DNA of 64,000 nucleotides from DATJLY01 sp035532935. GTDB lineage: Bacteria; Pseudomonadota; Alphaproteobacteria; ATCC43930; CGMCC-115725. The position numbers and the translations under genes were made by a program. Shown here piece by piece: positions 1-8,687 of the stretch. Every line of letters begins with the position of its first letter. Position 1 is the first letter of the stretch. The notes under the pieces were generated by a model that was given only the letters and a program-made list of their open reading frames with translations, ran no database searches and was not told the DNA's origin. The stretch is taken from NCBI GenBank assembly GCA_035532935.1, contig DATKQE010000118.1, positions 62,001 through 126,000 of the forward strand, given 5' to 3'.

Positions 1-1400
1 ACCCGCACCGGCGCTTCGGGCGGCCGCTCATTGGCCGAGGCGACGAAGCCAGCGGCGGGATCGAACGCCGTGGGAAGATCGTCGGCGGTGATGAAGCTCT
101 GCCAGTGGACGGCGGCGGATGGCGGCAGGATCGGCGACGGCGGCGGCGCGACGGGACGCCGCGGCAAATGCGCCGCCGCCACCTTCCCGACCCGGCCCGC
201 GACATCGGCATAGGTCAGGCATTGGCCCGGCACCGCGAAGGAACGCAATGCCGCGCGAAATTCGTCCCAATCGCGCGCGCGGTTGACGCCGAGCATCGCG
301 GTGAACTCGTCGCTCGGTATTGCGCCGACCCAGCGCAGCGCGCAATCGCCGCGGGTTCCGCGCAGCAGCGACAGCCTCGAGACCACCGGCACGCCGTCCA
401 CCTCGGTGATGGTCACGCGGCGGTCGAACCACCAGCGCACGCGGATGCGCTCGCGCCGCCGCGTCCGCTGCCGCGCCGGCACGGCGGAAACGTCGAAGAG
501 GTCGCTGCTCGCAGCATGAAGATTGGTCCCGCCCCAGGCGATCCACGGGTTGCGGCCCAAGGCCATGAAGGGCAGCCCCGCAATCATCAGGCCAACGCAG
601 TGGAACGACGGCGAGCGATAGCCGGCGAGCAGAAACGGGTTCGGCAGCATCACCGGCAGATGCGGATCGCTCGCCATCAAGGCGCCGCCCGCGGCGCTGC
701 GCGACCGCGCCACCGCGACCGAATTGCTGCCGCAGCCGCGCCAGAACCAGGGCAGGAAATCCGGCGCTCGCGCCGCGCGCCGCCGGCTCCGTTGCGCGCC
801 CGCGAATTCATGCGCCGGGGCATTGCCGACGATCCGCCGCCAGAGCTCGGCGGCGAGCGCGCGGTCGCGTTCGCGCAGCAGCGGCAGCAGGCTCAGCCAC
901 GTGACATCCGCCGCCGCCAGCCTTCCGAGCGCGAGCACGTCCTCGACCCGCCACGGCTCGCGCGCGATGTTGAGAAGGCGAAACTCGGGCCCGGGGTCCG
1001 GCGCGTGGGCAACCACGTGGTTGATGCCGGCGACGAAGCCGCCAAGCCATCGCGCCGTCTCTTGCGGCAGCATCGCTGCGATCGCGGCGGCGATGCGCGC
1101 CAGACCCAGCGCCCGCATCGCCTGATCGATCCTGACGCCGGGCGGGCCGATCGTCTCGGCGAGGCGCCCCAACGCGATACGCCGCATCAGCTCCATCTGC
1201 GTCCAGCGCAGATGCGCATGCACGACGCCGAGCGCCACGGCGAGGTCTTCGTCGTGCTCGGCCTCGAGGAACGGGATCTGGTGCTCGTCCCAATGCACGG
1301 CGACGCGCGCGCGCAAGCTCACATGCGATCGCGGCAGCGCGCCGAGCCGCTCTTCGAGTGCGATCGAATCGGGCGCCGGCCGCAGCATGCCCGGTCGCAT
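1..1400 (-). CDS. Penicillin acylase family (peptidase S45) Ntn-hydrolase, C-terminus cut by left edge
   Basis: The frame is open from an ATG at 1400 to the left edge (466 codons), so the C-terminal part is missing. Seen: Gly-Ser-Asn at residues 224-226, ASDPHL at 243-248, then NPWIAWGGTN and, close to the edge, GFVASANERP. In the S45 family the precursor self-cleaves before that Ser (Ser225 here), which becomes the N-terminal nucleophile of the beta chain; ASDPHL and the later motifs are typical of that chain. About 224 residues precede the Ser, as expected for the alpha chain plus linker. Family members deacylate amides such as beta-lactams, acyl-homoserine lactones or N-acyl amino acids; the substrate cannot be read here. 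The N-terminus shows no signal peptide, unlike classical periplasmic penicillin G acylase. It starts 4 bases after the MarR stop codon, so the two are probably one transcript. Confidence 0.88.
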   Translation of the reverse strand, partial: MRPGMLRPAPDSIALEERLGALPRSHVSLRARVAVHWDEHQIPFLEAEHDEDLAVALGVVHAHLRWTQMELMRRIALGRLAETIGPPGVRIDQAMRALGLARIAAAIAAMLPQETARWLGGFVAGINHVVAHAPDPGPEFRLLNIAREPWRVEDVLALGRLAAADVTWLSLLPLLRERDRALAAELWRRIVGNAPAHEFAGAQRSRRRAARAPDFLPWFWRGCGSNSVAVARSRSAAGGALMASDPHLPVMLPNPFLLAGYRSPSFHCVGLMIAGLPFMALGRNPWIAWGGTNLHAASSDLFDVSAVPARQRTRRRERIRVRWWFDRRVTITEVDGVPVVSRLSLLRGTRGDCALRWVGAIPSDEFTAMLGVNRARDWDEFRAALRSFAVPGQCLTYADVAGRVGKVAAAHLPRRPVAPPPSPILPPSAAVHWQSFITADDLPTAFDPAAGFVASANERPPEAPVR

Positions 1401-1404
1401 CCGC

Positions 1405-2037
1405 TCAGCGCGCGCGTTTTCGCGCCGTGACGGCGCGGGCGGCGGCCGCGGGCCTTGCCCGGGTGGCGCGGCGTCGGCGCTGCGCCTCGATGAGCCGCGC
1501 CAACGCGCGCGTCGACGGCAGCCGGCGCTCTTCCTGCGCCAGCATCGCCTCGTCGCCGACGAGATTGCCGATCATGGCAAGCAGCGTCGCGCGCGTGACG
1601 GCGAGGGCGTCGGCGGCAATGCCGCGGACCGCGATCGCGTTGACCTCCTCGGCGAGCGGCACGAGCCGCGACTTGAGCGCGGCTCCCGCCGGCGTCAGGG
1701 TGACATAGACGTTCTTGCGGTTGTCCTTGCGCTGGCGGCGGCGGACATAGCCCAGCGTCTCGAGCGCGCGCACCGCGGCGAGCGTGGTCGGCTCCATCAT
1801 CCCGGCGCGCACGCTCAATTCGCGCTGCGTCAGCCCGTCCTCCTCCCACAAGACGCGGAGGAACACCCAATGGCCGAACGAGACGCCGTGCTCGGTGAGC
1901 CGCAATTGCAGGCTGCGCACCAGACCGCGCGCCGCATCCTTGACGAGATGCGCGAGGCGGTCGTTCGGCACGGCCGCGAGCCAGTGGCGCAGCATCGCCT
2001 CGCTCTCGACGCGCGCGGTCTTGGCGGGAGGTGTCAT
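1405..2037 (-). CDS. MarR family winged-helix transcriptional regulator
   Basis: 210 residues. The winged helix covers about residues 60-115: a helix-turn-helix LTQRELSVRAGMMEPTTLAA at 69-88 and a wing containing the family's Asp-x-Arg pair (RKDNRKNVYVTLT, D105 and R107). The C-terminus is a basic Arg/Ala-rich tail. MarR proteins bind palindromes as dimers and often release DNA when they bind phenolic or aromatic ligands. It lies directly upstream of the S45 acylase gene and divergent from a Rieske oxygenase whose promoter carries an inverted repeat (2098-2111). By inference it controls one or both neighbours. Confidence 0.93.
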   Translation of the reverse strand: MTPPAKTARVESEAMLRHWLAAVPNDRLAHLVKDAARGLVRSLQLRLTEHGVSFGHWVFLRVLWEEDGLTQRELSVRAGMMEPTTLAAVRALETLGYVRRRQRKDNRKNVYVTLTPAGAALKSRLVPLAEEVNAIAVRGIAADALAVTRATLLAMIGNLVGDEAMLAQEERRLPSTRALARLIEAQRRRRATRARPAAAARAVTARKRAR

Positions 2038-2070
2038 GGGTGCCCTGGCTCCCGAGCGGCGCGGTCTCCC

Positions 2071-2111
2071 TGGACAGGCGGGCCCGGCGGCGCTATTCTT
2101 AGAGCGCTAAG
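2071..2111 (+). promoter_or_regulatory. Sigma-70-like promoter with overlapping MarR-type operator, upstream of the Rieske gene
   Basis: A -35 TGGACA (2071-2076), a 17-base spacer and a -10 TATTCT (2094-2099) point to the Rieske gene at 2148. The inverted repeat CTTAG-AGCG-CTAAG (2098-2111) overlaps the end of the -10 and the expected start point near 2106. That position suits repression by the divergent MarR protein. The sites are seen in the sequence; their function is inferred. Confidence 0.5.
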
Positions 2112-2147
2112 GATCGCCGGTCAATGCGGCGTTTCGAGGAGTCCGCC

Positions 2148-3449
2148 ATGCTCACGCCTCAGGAAAACGATCTCTTGTGCCGCGTCGAGGGCGAGGCCCC
2201 GATGGGCCAGATCATGCGCCGGCACTGGCTTCCGGCCTGCATGTCCGAGGAGGTGGCCGAGCCCGACGGCGCGCCGGTGCGCTTTCGCCTTTTGGGCGAG
2301 GATCTCGTGGTCTTCCGCGACAGCAAGGGCCGGCTCGGCGTGCTGGGCGAGCACTGCCTGCACCGGCAGGCCTCGCTCGCCTTCGGCCGCAACGAGGAAT
2401 GCGGGCTGCGCTGCCTTTATCACGGCTGGAAATTCGACGTCGCGGGCAATGTCGTGGACATGGCGGCCGAGCCCGCGGGCAGCCGGCTCAAGGACCACAT
2501 CAAGCATAAATCCTATCCCGTGCGGGAAGGCGGCGGCTTCGTCTGGATCTACATGGGCGCGGCGGCGACGCTGCGCGAATTCGAGCCGCCGCCCTGGGCA
2601 CCGACCCCCGATGTCAGTACCAGCATCGTCAAGATGCACACCGCCTGCAACTGGGCGCAGGTGCTCGAGGGCTCGATCGATTCCGCGCATTCGTCGAGCC
2701 TCCATTCCTCCGACATGCCGTCGATGGCGGTCGAAGGCGCCAAGGCCACGTCCCAGACCTGGCCCCGGCCCTCGACCGACAAGGCGCCGCGGCTTCAGGT
2801 CCAGCCCACCTCGTTCGGCTTCCGCTATGCCGCGATCCGCAAGCCCATCCTCAATGCCGAAACCCACGACTACATCCGCACGACGCTGTTCATCGCGCCG
2901 TTCACCGTGCTGATCCCGCCCAACGACCAGTACAAGCTCGCGCAGATGCTGGTCCCGATCGACGACGGGAACACGATGTTCTATTGGATCGCCTGGCACG
3001 AGACCAAGGGCATCGACCAGGAGGCGTGGCGCAAGTTCTGCGCCGCGCAGGTCGGCATCGACCTCGATGCGAACTATCGCAAGGTCCGCAATCTCGGCAA
3101 CCGGTTCCTGCAGGACCGCGCCGCGATGAGAGAGGGCGACTTCACCGGCATCAAGGGCATCCCGGCGCAGGACATGGCGATGTGGGAATCGATGGGCGCG
3201 ATCACCGATCGCACCCACGACTATCTCGGCGCGAGCGATCTCGCGGTGGCGCAGTTCCGCCGCCAGATGGTCGCGGCGGCGCGGCAGTTCCAGGACGGCG
3301 GCCCCGCGATCGGCACGACCGAGCCGCACATCGCGCACGTCGATCTCGCCTCGTTCGAGGGGATGGTGCCGAAGAAGACCGATTGGCGCACGCTCGGCGT
3401 CTCGGCGCGCGAGCTGGCCCTGGTGCGGGACCGGGCGCCGGCGGCCTGA
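2148..3449 (+). CDS. Rieske non-heme iron oxygenase, alpha subunit (phthalate 4,5-dioxygenase-like)
   Basis: 433 residues from the ATG at 2148, chosen over an upstream in-frame ATG at 2124 because GAGGAG at 2136-2141 is correctly spaced. Rieske [2Fe-2S] ligands are C70-x-H72 and C89-x2-H92 (ECGLRCLYHGW). The catalytic iron site has the D-x2-H-x4-H pattern in LEGSIDSAHSSSLH. Such alpha subunits hydroxylate or O/N-demethylate aromatic compounds using electrons from a separate reductase. None is encoded nearby, so the partner must lie elsewhere. The protein is close in layout, with identical ligand spacing, to the oxygenase at 50150-51421. Transcription is probably controlled by the divergent MarR protein. 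The substrate is unknown. Confidence 0.9.
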   Translation: MLTPQENDLLCRVEGEAPMGQIMRRHWLPACMSEEVAEPDGAPVRFRLLGEDLVVFRDSKGRLGVLGEHCLHRQASLAFGRNEECGLRCLYHGWKFDVAGNVVDMAAEPAGSRLKDHIKHKSYPVREGGGFVWIYMGAAATLREFEPPPWAPTPDVSTSIVKMHTACNWAQVLEGSIDSAHSSSLHSSDMPSMAVEGAKATSQTWPRPSTDKAPRLQVQPTSFGFRYAAIRKPILNAETHDYIRTTLFIAPFTVLIPPNDQYKLAQMLVPIDDGNTMFYWIAWHETKGIDQEAWRKFCAAQVGIDLDANYRKVRNLGNRFLQDRAAMREGDFTGIKGIPAQDMAMWESMGAITDRTHDYLGASDLAVAQFRRQMVAAARQFQDGGPAIGTTEPHIAHVDLASFEGMVPKKTDWRTLGVSARELALVRDRAPAA

Positions 3450-3461
3450 GGCGGAGGCGGA

Positions 3462-4340
3462 TCAGGCGCCGTTGTATCGCACCGTGCCCAATCCGCTCAC
3501 ATCATAGCCGCCGAGTTCCGCCGCGCGGCGCAGGAAGACGGGGCCGCGCGCGAAGCGCAGCAGCGCCTGCACCGGCGGCTCGAAATAATCGTGGCGGCGG
3601 AGCGCGAGATCGAACCGCTCGACCTGGAGCGGAATGAAATCGAGGCCGAACCGCTGCGCCACGGCGCGGATGGCAAGCCCACAATCGGCCTTGCCGTCGA
3701 GCACGCAGGCCGCAAGATCGGTCTCGGTCAGGTTCGCCGGCTCGACGAGGCGGAGATCCTCGAGCCTGATCCCCGCACGCTTCAAGAGATGGACGAGGAG
3801 TATCTGCGCCCCCGCGCCATCCTGGCGCCGCGCGACGCGGACCCGTCGGCGTTTGAGATCCGCGAGGCCGCGAAGGCCGCGCGGGTTGCCGGCGGCCACC
3901 ACGAGGCCCTGCTCGCGCTGCGCCCATTCGATCAGGACGATGTCGCTCACGAGGCTCAACGAGCGCACCGCCTCGACGTTGTAGCCGCCGTCGGGGCCGA
4001 CGACGTGAATGCCCGCGAGCACCGCCCGGCGCTCGGCCAGGCGCCGCAATCCTTCGGTGCTGCCGCCGGCGAGCAGCGCCAGCCCGCATCCAGATTCGCG
4101 CAGCGCCCCTTCGAGCAGCGGATCGTGGCTGCCGGCGAACACCGGCGGCGCGGCGGCAAGCCGCGGTCCCGCGTATTCCGTGTGCTGCGCCACCCACAGA
4201 TCGATCATCGCCTTGGGAAAGAGCAGCTTCCCCGTCACCCGCGCGCACGGAATCCCGTTGCTGCGAACGAGGTCGTAGATCTTGCGCTGCTTGAGGCGGA
4301 GATAGTCCGCGACCTCCGCGGTCGTCATCAAGTCGCCCAT
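3462..4340 (-). CDS. One-component regulator: excisionase/MerR-type HTH plus periplasmic-binding-protein-like domain
   Basis: 292 residues from the ATG at 4340; a second in-frame ATG at 4328 (MTTAEVADYL) is also possible. Residues 5-45 form a helix-turn-helix of the excisionase type (MTTAEVADYLRLKQRKIYDL). The rest resembles the PBP-like sensor domain found in molybdate/tungstate-responsive regulators, with a substrate-binding-protein fold and no signal peptide. It is divergent from wtpABC and shares a 106-base intergenic region carrying a spaced inverted repeat. Inference: it senses molybdate or tungstate in the cytoplasm and controls the importer. The frame stays open upstream to 4724, but that stretch overlaps the opposite gene and is not protein-like. 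Its last few bases end just beyond the Rieske stop codon (convergent). Confidence 0.82.
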   Translation of the reverse strand: MGDLMTTAEVADYLRLKQRKIYDLVRSNGIPCARVTGKLLFPKAMIDLWVAQHTEYAGPRLAAAPPVFAGSHDPLLEGALRESGCGLALLAGGSTEGLRRLAERRAVLAGIHVVGPDGGYNVEAVRSLSLVSDIVLIEWAQREQGLVVAAGNPRGLRGLADLKRRRVRVARRQDGAGAQILLVHLLKRAGIRLEDLRLVEPANLTETDLAACVLDGKADCGLAIRAVAQRFGLDFIPLQVERFDLALRRHDYFEPPVQALLRFARGPVFLRRAAELGGYDVSGLGTVRYNGA

Positions 4341-4359
4341 CGCGAACCTGCATTGTTCG

Positions 4360-4413
4360 GTATAATTATGCACGATTTCTGATATCAACGAAATGCTGTG
4401 TTTGCTGCATAAT
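4360..4413. promoter_or_regulatory. Divergent control region with spaced inverted repeat (regulator / wtpABC)
   Basis: Perfect 8-base arms ATTATGCA (4365-4372) and TGCATAAT (4406-4413) are 41 bases apart centre to centre, close to four helical turns. This suits a regulator that binds both half sites on one face of the DNA. On the minus strand a promoter for the regulator is visible: -35 TTGATA (4388-4383), 17-base spacer, -10 TTATAC (4365-4360), which overlaps the left arm. A plus-strand promoter for wtpA is not clear. The arms are AT-rich in a GC-rich window, which makes them stand out. Confidence 0.45.
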
Positions 4414-4446
4414 GATGCCAGGAGTGGACGGGGACCGGAGCGGCAG

Positions 4447-5448
4447 ATGACACCAAGGGAAAATCCGCCGGCGCGCGGCGGCAGGACTCTGATCGAAGCC
4501 GGGATCGCCGCGCTGTGCGGCATTGCCCTGGTCGTCGCGGGCCCGGAAGCGGCGGCGGCGAAGGAGACTCTGACGATCTTCGCGGCGGGAACGCTTGCCG
4601 TGCCGTTCCGCGCGATTGACGGCCAGTTCGAGCGCTCCGATCCCGGCGTCACGGTCGAGCCGCAATTCGGCGGCAGCGTGATGATGGCCAAGCGCATCAC
4701 CGCGCTCCATGAGCCGGCGGACATCCTCGCCGTTGCCGATTACAACGTCATTCCGAAATATCTCTTCGGACAAGACGGCAAGGGCGGCTGGACCGACTGG
4801 TATGTCGGCTTCGCGCGCAACGCGATCACGTTCGTCTATACGCCCAAGAGCAAGGGCGCCCACGACATCACGCCGCAGAACTGGTATGAGGTGCTGGCGC
4901 GGCCCGGGGTCGAGATCGGGCGCTCCAACCCCGATACCGACCCCTCGGGCTATCAGACCTTGCAGATGCTGAGCCTCGCCGAAGCCTATTACAAGGTGCC
5001 GGGGCTCGCGCAACGGGTGCTGGCGAACGCGCCGCGCCGCAACATCCGCGACACCGAGACCGCGCTCATCTCGGCCTTGCAGCTCGGGCAGATCGATTAT
5101 CTCGCGATCTACCGCTCGGACGCCGTGCAACACCATCTCGAGAGCCTCAAGCTGCCCTCTGAAATCGATCTCAGCGATCCCGCCCGCGCGCATGATTATG
5201 CGGCGGGCATCGCCAAGACCAAAAGCAGCGCGCTCGCCGGAAGGCCGATCGTCTATGCCGCGACCATTCCGGCGGGCGCGCCGCACGCGGCGCTCGCGGC
5301 GATATATCTGGCGCTGCTGCTCGGCCCCCAGGGCCAGGCGATAATCGCGCGGGACGGGTTCGGCGCGATGAAGCCGCCTGTTGCGGTCAATCCGGAGCAC
5401 GCGCCGCCCGCGGTGAAGGCGCTGGTCAAGCCCTGGCCGAAATCCTGA
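4447..5448 (+). CDS. wtpA: Molybdate/tungstate ABC transporter, substrate-binding protein (WtpA-like)
   Basis: 333 residues from the ATG at 4447, with GGAG at 4437-4440. A signal peptide covers about residues 1-38 (hydrophobic GIAALCGIALVVAG, then AAAA-KE). The mature protein begins LTIFAAGTLAVPF and contains ADILAVADYNVIP, DWYVGFARNAI and GRSNPDTDPSGYQT. This series is characteristic of the WtpA group of oxyanion-binding proteins rather than classical ModA. It would bind molybdate or tungstate in the periplasm and deliver it to the permease at 5460. Three molybdenum-hydroxylase subunits in the same window supply a reason for strong uptake. Which metal is preferred cannot be told from sequence. 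Confidence 0.87.
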   Translation: MTPRENPPARGGRTLIEAGIAALCGIALVVAGPEAAAAKETLTIFAAGTLAVPFRAIDGQFERSDPGVTVEPQFGGSVMMAKRITALHEPADILAVADYNVIPKYLFGQDGKGGWTDWYVGFARNAITFVYTPKSKGAHDITPQNWYEVLARPGVEIGRSNPDTDPSGYQTLQMLSLAEAYYKVPGLAQRVLANAPRRNIRDTETALISALQLGQIDYLAIYRSDAVQHHLESLKLPSEIDLSDPARAHDYAAGIAKTKSSALAGRPIVYAATIPAGAPHAALAAIYLALLLGPQGQAIIARDGFGAMKPPVAVNPEHAPPAVKALVKPWPKS

Positions 5449-5459
5449 GCCGGCCCGCG

Positions 5460-6302
5460 ATGGCGGCGCGCGTTTCCGATCCGCCAGCCGCGACGGGAAA
5501 CTGGGCGCCGGCCGCCGCGCTGCTGCGCCTCGTCTTCTGGCTCTTGGGAATGGTGCTGCTCGCGGTCGTGGCACTGCCGCTGCTGCGGCTGGCCCTCGCG
5601 CCATCCATCGCGAACCTCGTTGCGGCGGCGCGCGATGTCGAGGTGCGCGACGCGCTGTGGCTGAGCCTCGAGGGCGCCGCGCTGGCGGCGTTGGTCGCCA
5701 TGGTGCTGGGCGTGCCGCTGGCCTATCTCCTGGCGCGCGGGCGGTTTCGCGGACGCGGCTTTATCGCCGCCGTCGTCGATCTGCCCTTGAGCGTGCCGCA
5801 CACGGTCTCGGGCATTGCGCTCCTCATGGTGTTCGGCCGCCGCGGCATCATCGGCGCGCCGGCCGAGGCTTACCTGGGCCTGCGCTTCTGGGCGACGCTC
5901 GCCGGCATCGTGGTGGCGATGGTCTTCGTCGCCGCGCCCTACATGGTGAGCGCCGCGCGCATCGCCTTCGCGGCCGTGGACCCGCGGCTCGAGATGGTCG
6001 CGCGCAGCCTGGGGCTGGGGCCGTGGCGCGTGTTCTTTCGCGTCACGCTGCCGCTCGCCTGGCACGGCATCGCCACCGGCTTCACCCTCACTTTCGCGCG
6101 GGCGATCAGCGAGTTCGCCGCCGTGGCGATGCTCGTCTATTACCCGATGACGGCGCCGGTGAAGATCTACGAGCTGTTCCTGCGCTTCGGCCTCGACGAG
6201 GCGGCGGCGGCGGCGGTGCTGCTGCTGGCGGTGACGCTCGCGCTCTTCCTCGTGTTCCGACACTTCGCTTATGGCGAGGCCGCCGCCGGCGGCGGGCGAT
6301 GA
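5460..6302 (+). CDS. wtpB: Molybdate/tungstate ABC transporter permease (WtpB-like)
   Basis: 280 residues with about six hydrophobic membrane segments. Residues 185-205 hold the cytoplasmic EAA-type loop that contacts the ATPase (ARSLGLGPWRVFFRVTLPLA). It forms the inner-membrane channel of the importer. The start lies 12 bases after the wtpA stop codon, and the stop codon overlaps the wtpC start codon in an ATGA, so the three genes are translationally coupled. Member of the binding-protein-dependent transport system inner membrane family. Confidence 0.88.
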   Translation: MAARVSDPPAATGNWAPAAALLRLVFWLLGMVLLAVVALPLLRLALAPSIANLVAAARDVEVRDALWLSLEGAALAALVAMVLGVPLAYLLARGRFRGRGFIAAVVDLPLSVPHTVSGIALLMVFGRRGIIGAPAEAYLGLRFWATLAGIVVAMVFVAAPYMVSAARIAFAAVDPRLEMVARSLGLGPWRVFFRVTLPLAWHGIATGFTLTFARAISEFAAVAMLVYYPMTAPVKIYELFLRFGLDEAAAAAVLLLAVTLALFLVFRHFAYGEAAAGGGR

Positions 6303-7381
6303 CCGCTCCGGGCCTCGAGACGGAAGGATTGACGCTTCGGCTCGGCCGCTTCTCGCTGGACGGCGTCTCGCTCGAGGTCGCGCCGGGCGAGATCCTGGTG
6401 CTGCTCGGGCGCAACGGGGCCGGCAAGTCGGTCTGCCTCGAGACCATCGCGGGCTTTCACCGGCCGCAGTGCGGGCGCATCCGCATTGCCGGACGCGACG
6501 TCACGGCGCTGTCGCCCGAACGGCGGCGGATCGGTTTTGTGCTCCAGAATTTCGGGCTGTTCCCGCATCTTACGGTGGCGCGGAACGTGGCGATCGGCGG
6601 CGAAGCGCGCGGCGGCGCGGCCGGGCGCGATGCCCTGCTCGAGCGTTTCGGCATCGCGCATCTGGCGCAGTCGCGCCCGGCGCAGTTGAGCCCCGGCGAG
6701 AAGCAGCGCACCGCCTTGGCCCGCGCGCTCGCCAGCCGGCCCGATCTTTTCCTGTTCGACGAGCCGTTCTCGGCGCTCGACGCCGCGACGAGCGAGACGC
6801 TGCGGGACGAGCTCGGCGGCTTCCTGCGCTGCGCCGGCATTCCCGCGGTCTTCGTCACGCACGACCGTACCGACGCGCTCGCGCTCGGCGACCGGATCGC
6901 GGTGATCGAGGGTGGCGCGATCCGGCAGCACGGCCCCACCGCCGCGGTGTTCGCGCGGCCCGGGAGCATTGCGATCGCGCGCCTGCTCGGCATCGAGAAT
7001 ATTCTTGAGGGCCGCGTCGCGGCGGCGGCGGATGATCGCCTTTCGATCGCTCTTGGCGACGGCAGCCTCGAGGCGGCACAGCCCGCGGCGGCGCTGGCGC
7101 CGGGGCAGCCCGTCACGCTCTGCATTCCGGGCGAGGCGATCCGGCTGTTGCCGCCGCAATCGCCGCTTCCGCCGCAGCGCCGGCGCGCGCGCGTCGCGGC
7201 GCAGCTTCGGGCCGGGCCGCTGTGGAAGATCGCGCTCGAGTGCGGCTTTCCGCTCACCGCCTATGCGCTGCCGCAGACGCTGCGGGAGTGTGCGCTCGTC
7301 CCGGGCGGCATCGTCGATATCGAGATCGACGCCGACGCCATCCACGTCCTTGCCGCGGAACGCGGCAGCGTCAACGGATGA
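6299..7381 (+). CDS. wtpC: Molybdate/tungstate ABC transporter ATP-binding protein (WtpC-like)
   Basis: 360 residues. Walker A is GRNGAGKS (37-44); the Q-loop is LQNFGLFPH near 82-90; the signature is LSPGE (130-134, a variant of LSGGQ); Walker B is LFLFDEP (150-156); the switch His is H188 in FVTHD. After about residue 230 comes a TOBE-like C-terminal region, common in molybdate and sulfate-type importers, where it can bind the oxyanion and regulate transport. The start codon overlaps the permease stop codon. Energises uptake of molybdate or tungstate at the inner membrane. Confidence 0.88.
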   Translation: MTAPGLETEGLTLRLGRFSLDGVSLEVAPGEILVLLGRNGAGKSVCLETIAGFHRPQCGRIRIAGRDVTALSPERRRIGFVLQNFGLFPHLTVARNVAIGGEARGGAAGRDALLERFGIAHLAQSRPAQLSPGEKQRTALARALASRPDLFLFDEPFSALDAATSETLRDELGGFLRCAGIPAVFVTHDRTDALALGDRIAVIEGGAIRQHGPTAAVFARPGSIAIARLLGIENILEGRVAAAADDRLSIALGDGSLEAAQPAAALAPGQPVTLCIPGEAIRLLPPQSPLPPQRRRARVAAQLRAGPLWKIALECGFPLTAYALPQTLRECALVPGGIVDIEIDADAIHVLAAERGSVNG

Positions 7382-7499
7382 GCGATCCCGCCGCAGGCGC
7401 GCAGGTCATGCCCGAGGGTCGATCTTGCGGCGCACCGGCGCCGGCGTAACAATCGCGGCAACCGCAGCGGCATCACGGCCGCGCGAGGAGGGAAGGGCC

Positions 7500-8654
7500 A
7501 TGATCTACAGCTCCGATCGCATTCTCACCACGCATGCCGGGTCGCTGCCCCGGCCGACCGATCTCCGCGATATGGTGCTCGCCAAGTCGCGCGGCGAAGC
7601 GACGGATGCGGCCGCGCTCGAGCGTCGCCTCGCCGCGGCGGTGGCCGAGATCGTGCGCCAGCAAGTCGCCTGCGGGCTCGATAGCGTCAATGACGGCGAG
7701 CTGTCGAAATCCAACTTTACGGATTATGTGCGCTCGCGCCTCGCCGGGTTCGAGGCGCGGCCGGCGGCGAGCCGGCGGCGGCTCGAAATCACCGCGCGGG
7801 ACGCGACCAAATTCGCCGCCTATTTCGCCGCCAATCCGCGCGCGCGGTTCCCGGGCGCGCCGACCATGCCGGTCTGCGTCGACAAGCTGCGCTATATCGG
7901 CCAGGCCGATCTGAAGCGCGACCTCGACAATTTCAGGGCCGCATTGGCCGGCGTCACGATCGCCGAGGCCTATCTGCCCGCCAACACGCCCGGCACGATC
8001 GAGCACTGGATGGCCAACGAACACTACAAATCCGACGAGGAATTCGTGTTCGCCATCGCCGACACGATGCACGAGGAATACAAGGCCATCGTCGATGCCG
8101 GCTTCCAGTTGCAGATCGACGATCCCGATCTGCCCGACGGCTGGAACTGCCTGCCCGCGATCACCGCCCCCGAATACCGCAAATATGCCGCCATCCGCGT
8201 CGATGCGCTGAACCACGCGCTGCGCGACATCCCGAAGGAGAAGGTGCGGCTGCATGTGTGCTGGGGCAGCTTCCACGGGCCCCACCATGACGACATTCCC
8301 TTGAAGGACATCGTCGACCTGATCTTCCGCGTGCGCGCCGGCAGCTATTCGATCGAGGCGTCCAATCCCTGCCACGAACACGAGTGGCGCGTGTTCGAGG
8401 AGGTGAAATTGCCGCAGGGCGCGACGCTGGTGCCCGGCGTGGTCGGGCATTGCACCGACTTCATCGAGCATCCCGATCTGGTGGCCGAACGCCTCGTGCG
8501 CTACGCCAAGCTGGTCGGCCGCGAGAACGTGCTCGCCGGCACCGATTGCGGGCTCGGCACGCGGGTCGGCCACGCCTCGATCTGCTGGGCCAAGTTCGAG
8601 GCGATGGCCGAGGGCGCGCGCCGCGCCACCAAGATTTTGTGGGGCCGCGCCTGA
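7500..8654 (+). CDS. Cobalamin-independent methionine synthase (MetE) C-terminal-domain family protein
   Basis: 384 residues, about half the length of full MetE, so it corresponds to the catalytic C-terminal domain alone. Likely zinc ligands are H252-x-C254 (LHVCWGSFHG), E286 and C350 (TDCGLG). AGGAGGG lies just upstream of the ATG. The family includes MetE-type methyltransferases and epoxyalkane:coenzyme M transferase-like enzymes, all of which activate a thiol on zinc. Stand-alone copies of this domain in proteobacteria are usually annotated as 5-methyltetrahydropteroyltriglutamate-homocysteine methyltransferase, but their substrates are mostly unproven. It is convergent with a second, diverged paralogue at 8688-9719. 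Confidence 0.85.
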   Translation: MIYSSDRILTTHAGSLPRPTDLRDMVLAKSRGEATDAAALERRLAAAVAEIVRQQVACGLDSVNDGELSKSNFTDYVRSRLAGFEARPAASRRRLEITARDATKFAAYFAANPRARFPGAPTMPVCVDKLRYIGQADLKRDLDNFRAALAGVTIAEAYLPANTPGTIEHWMANEHYKSDEEFVFAIADTMHEEYKAIVDAGFQLQIDDPDLPDGWNCLPAITAPEYRKYAAIRVDALNHALRDIPKEKVRLHVCWGSFHGPHHDDIPLKDIVDLIFRVRAGSYSIEASNPCHEHEWRVFEEVKLPQGATLVPGVVGHCTDFIEHPDLVAERLVRYAKLVGRENVLAGTDCGLGTRVGHASICWAKFEAMAEGARRATKILWGRA

Positions 8655-8687
8655 GGCTCGGCGCAACGGCGAGATCGTCTGATTCGT

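Noticed and set aside
4341..4724. N-terminal extension of the HTH regulator
   Set aside because: The frame is open but overlaps wtpA on the other strand, contains the promoter region and shows no protein-like pattern before the helix-turn-helix.
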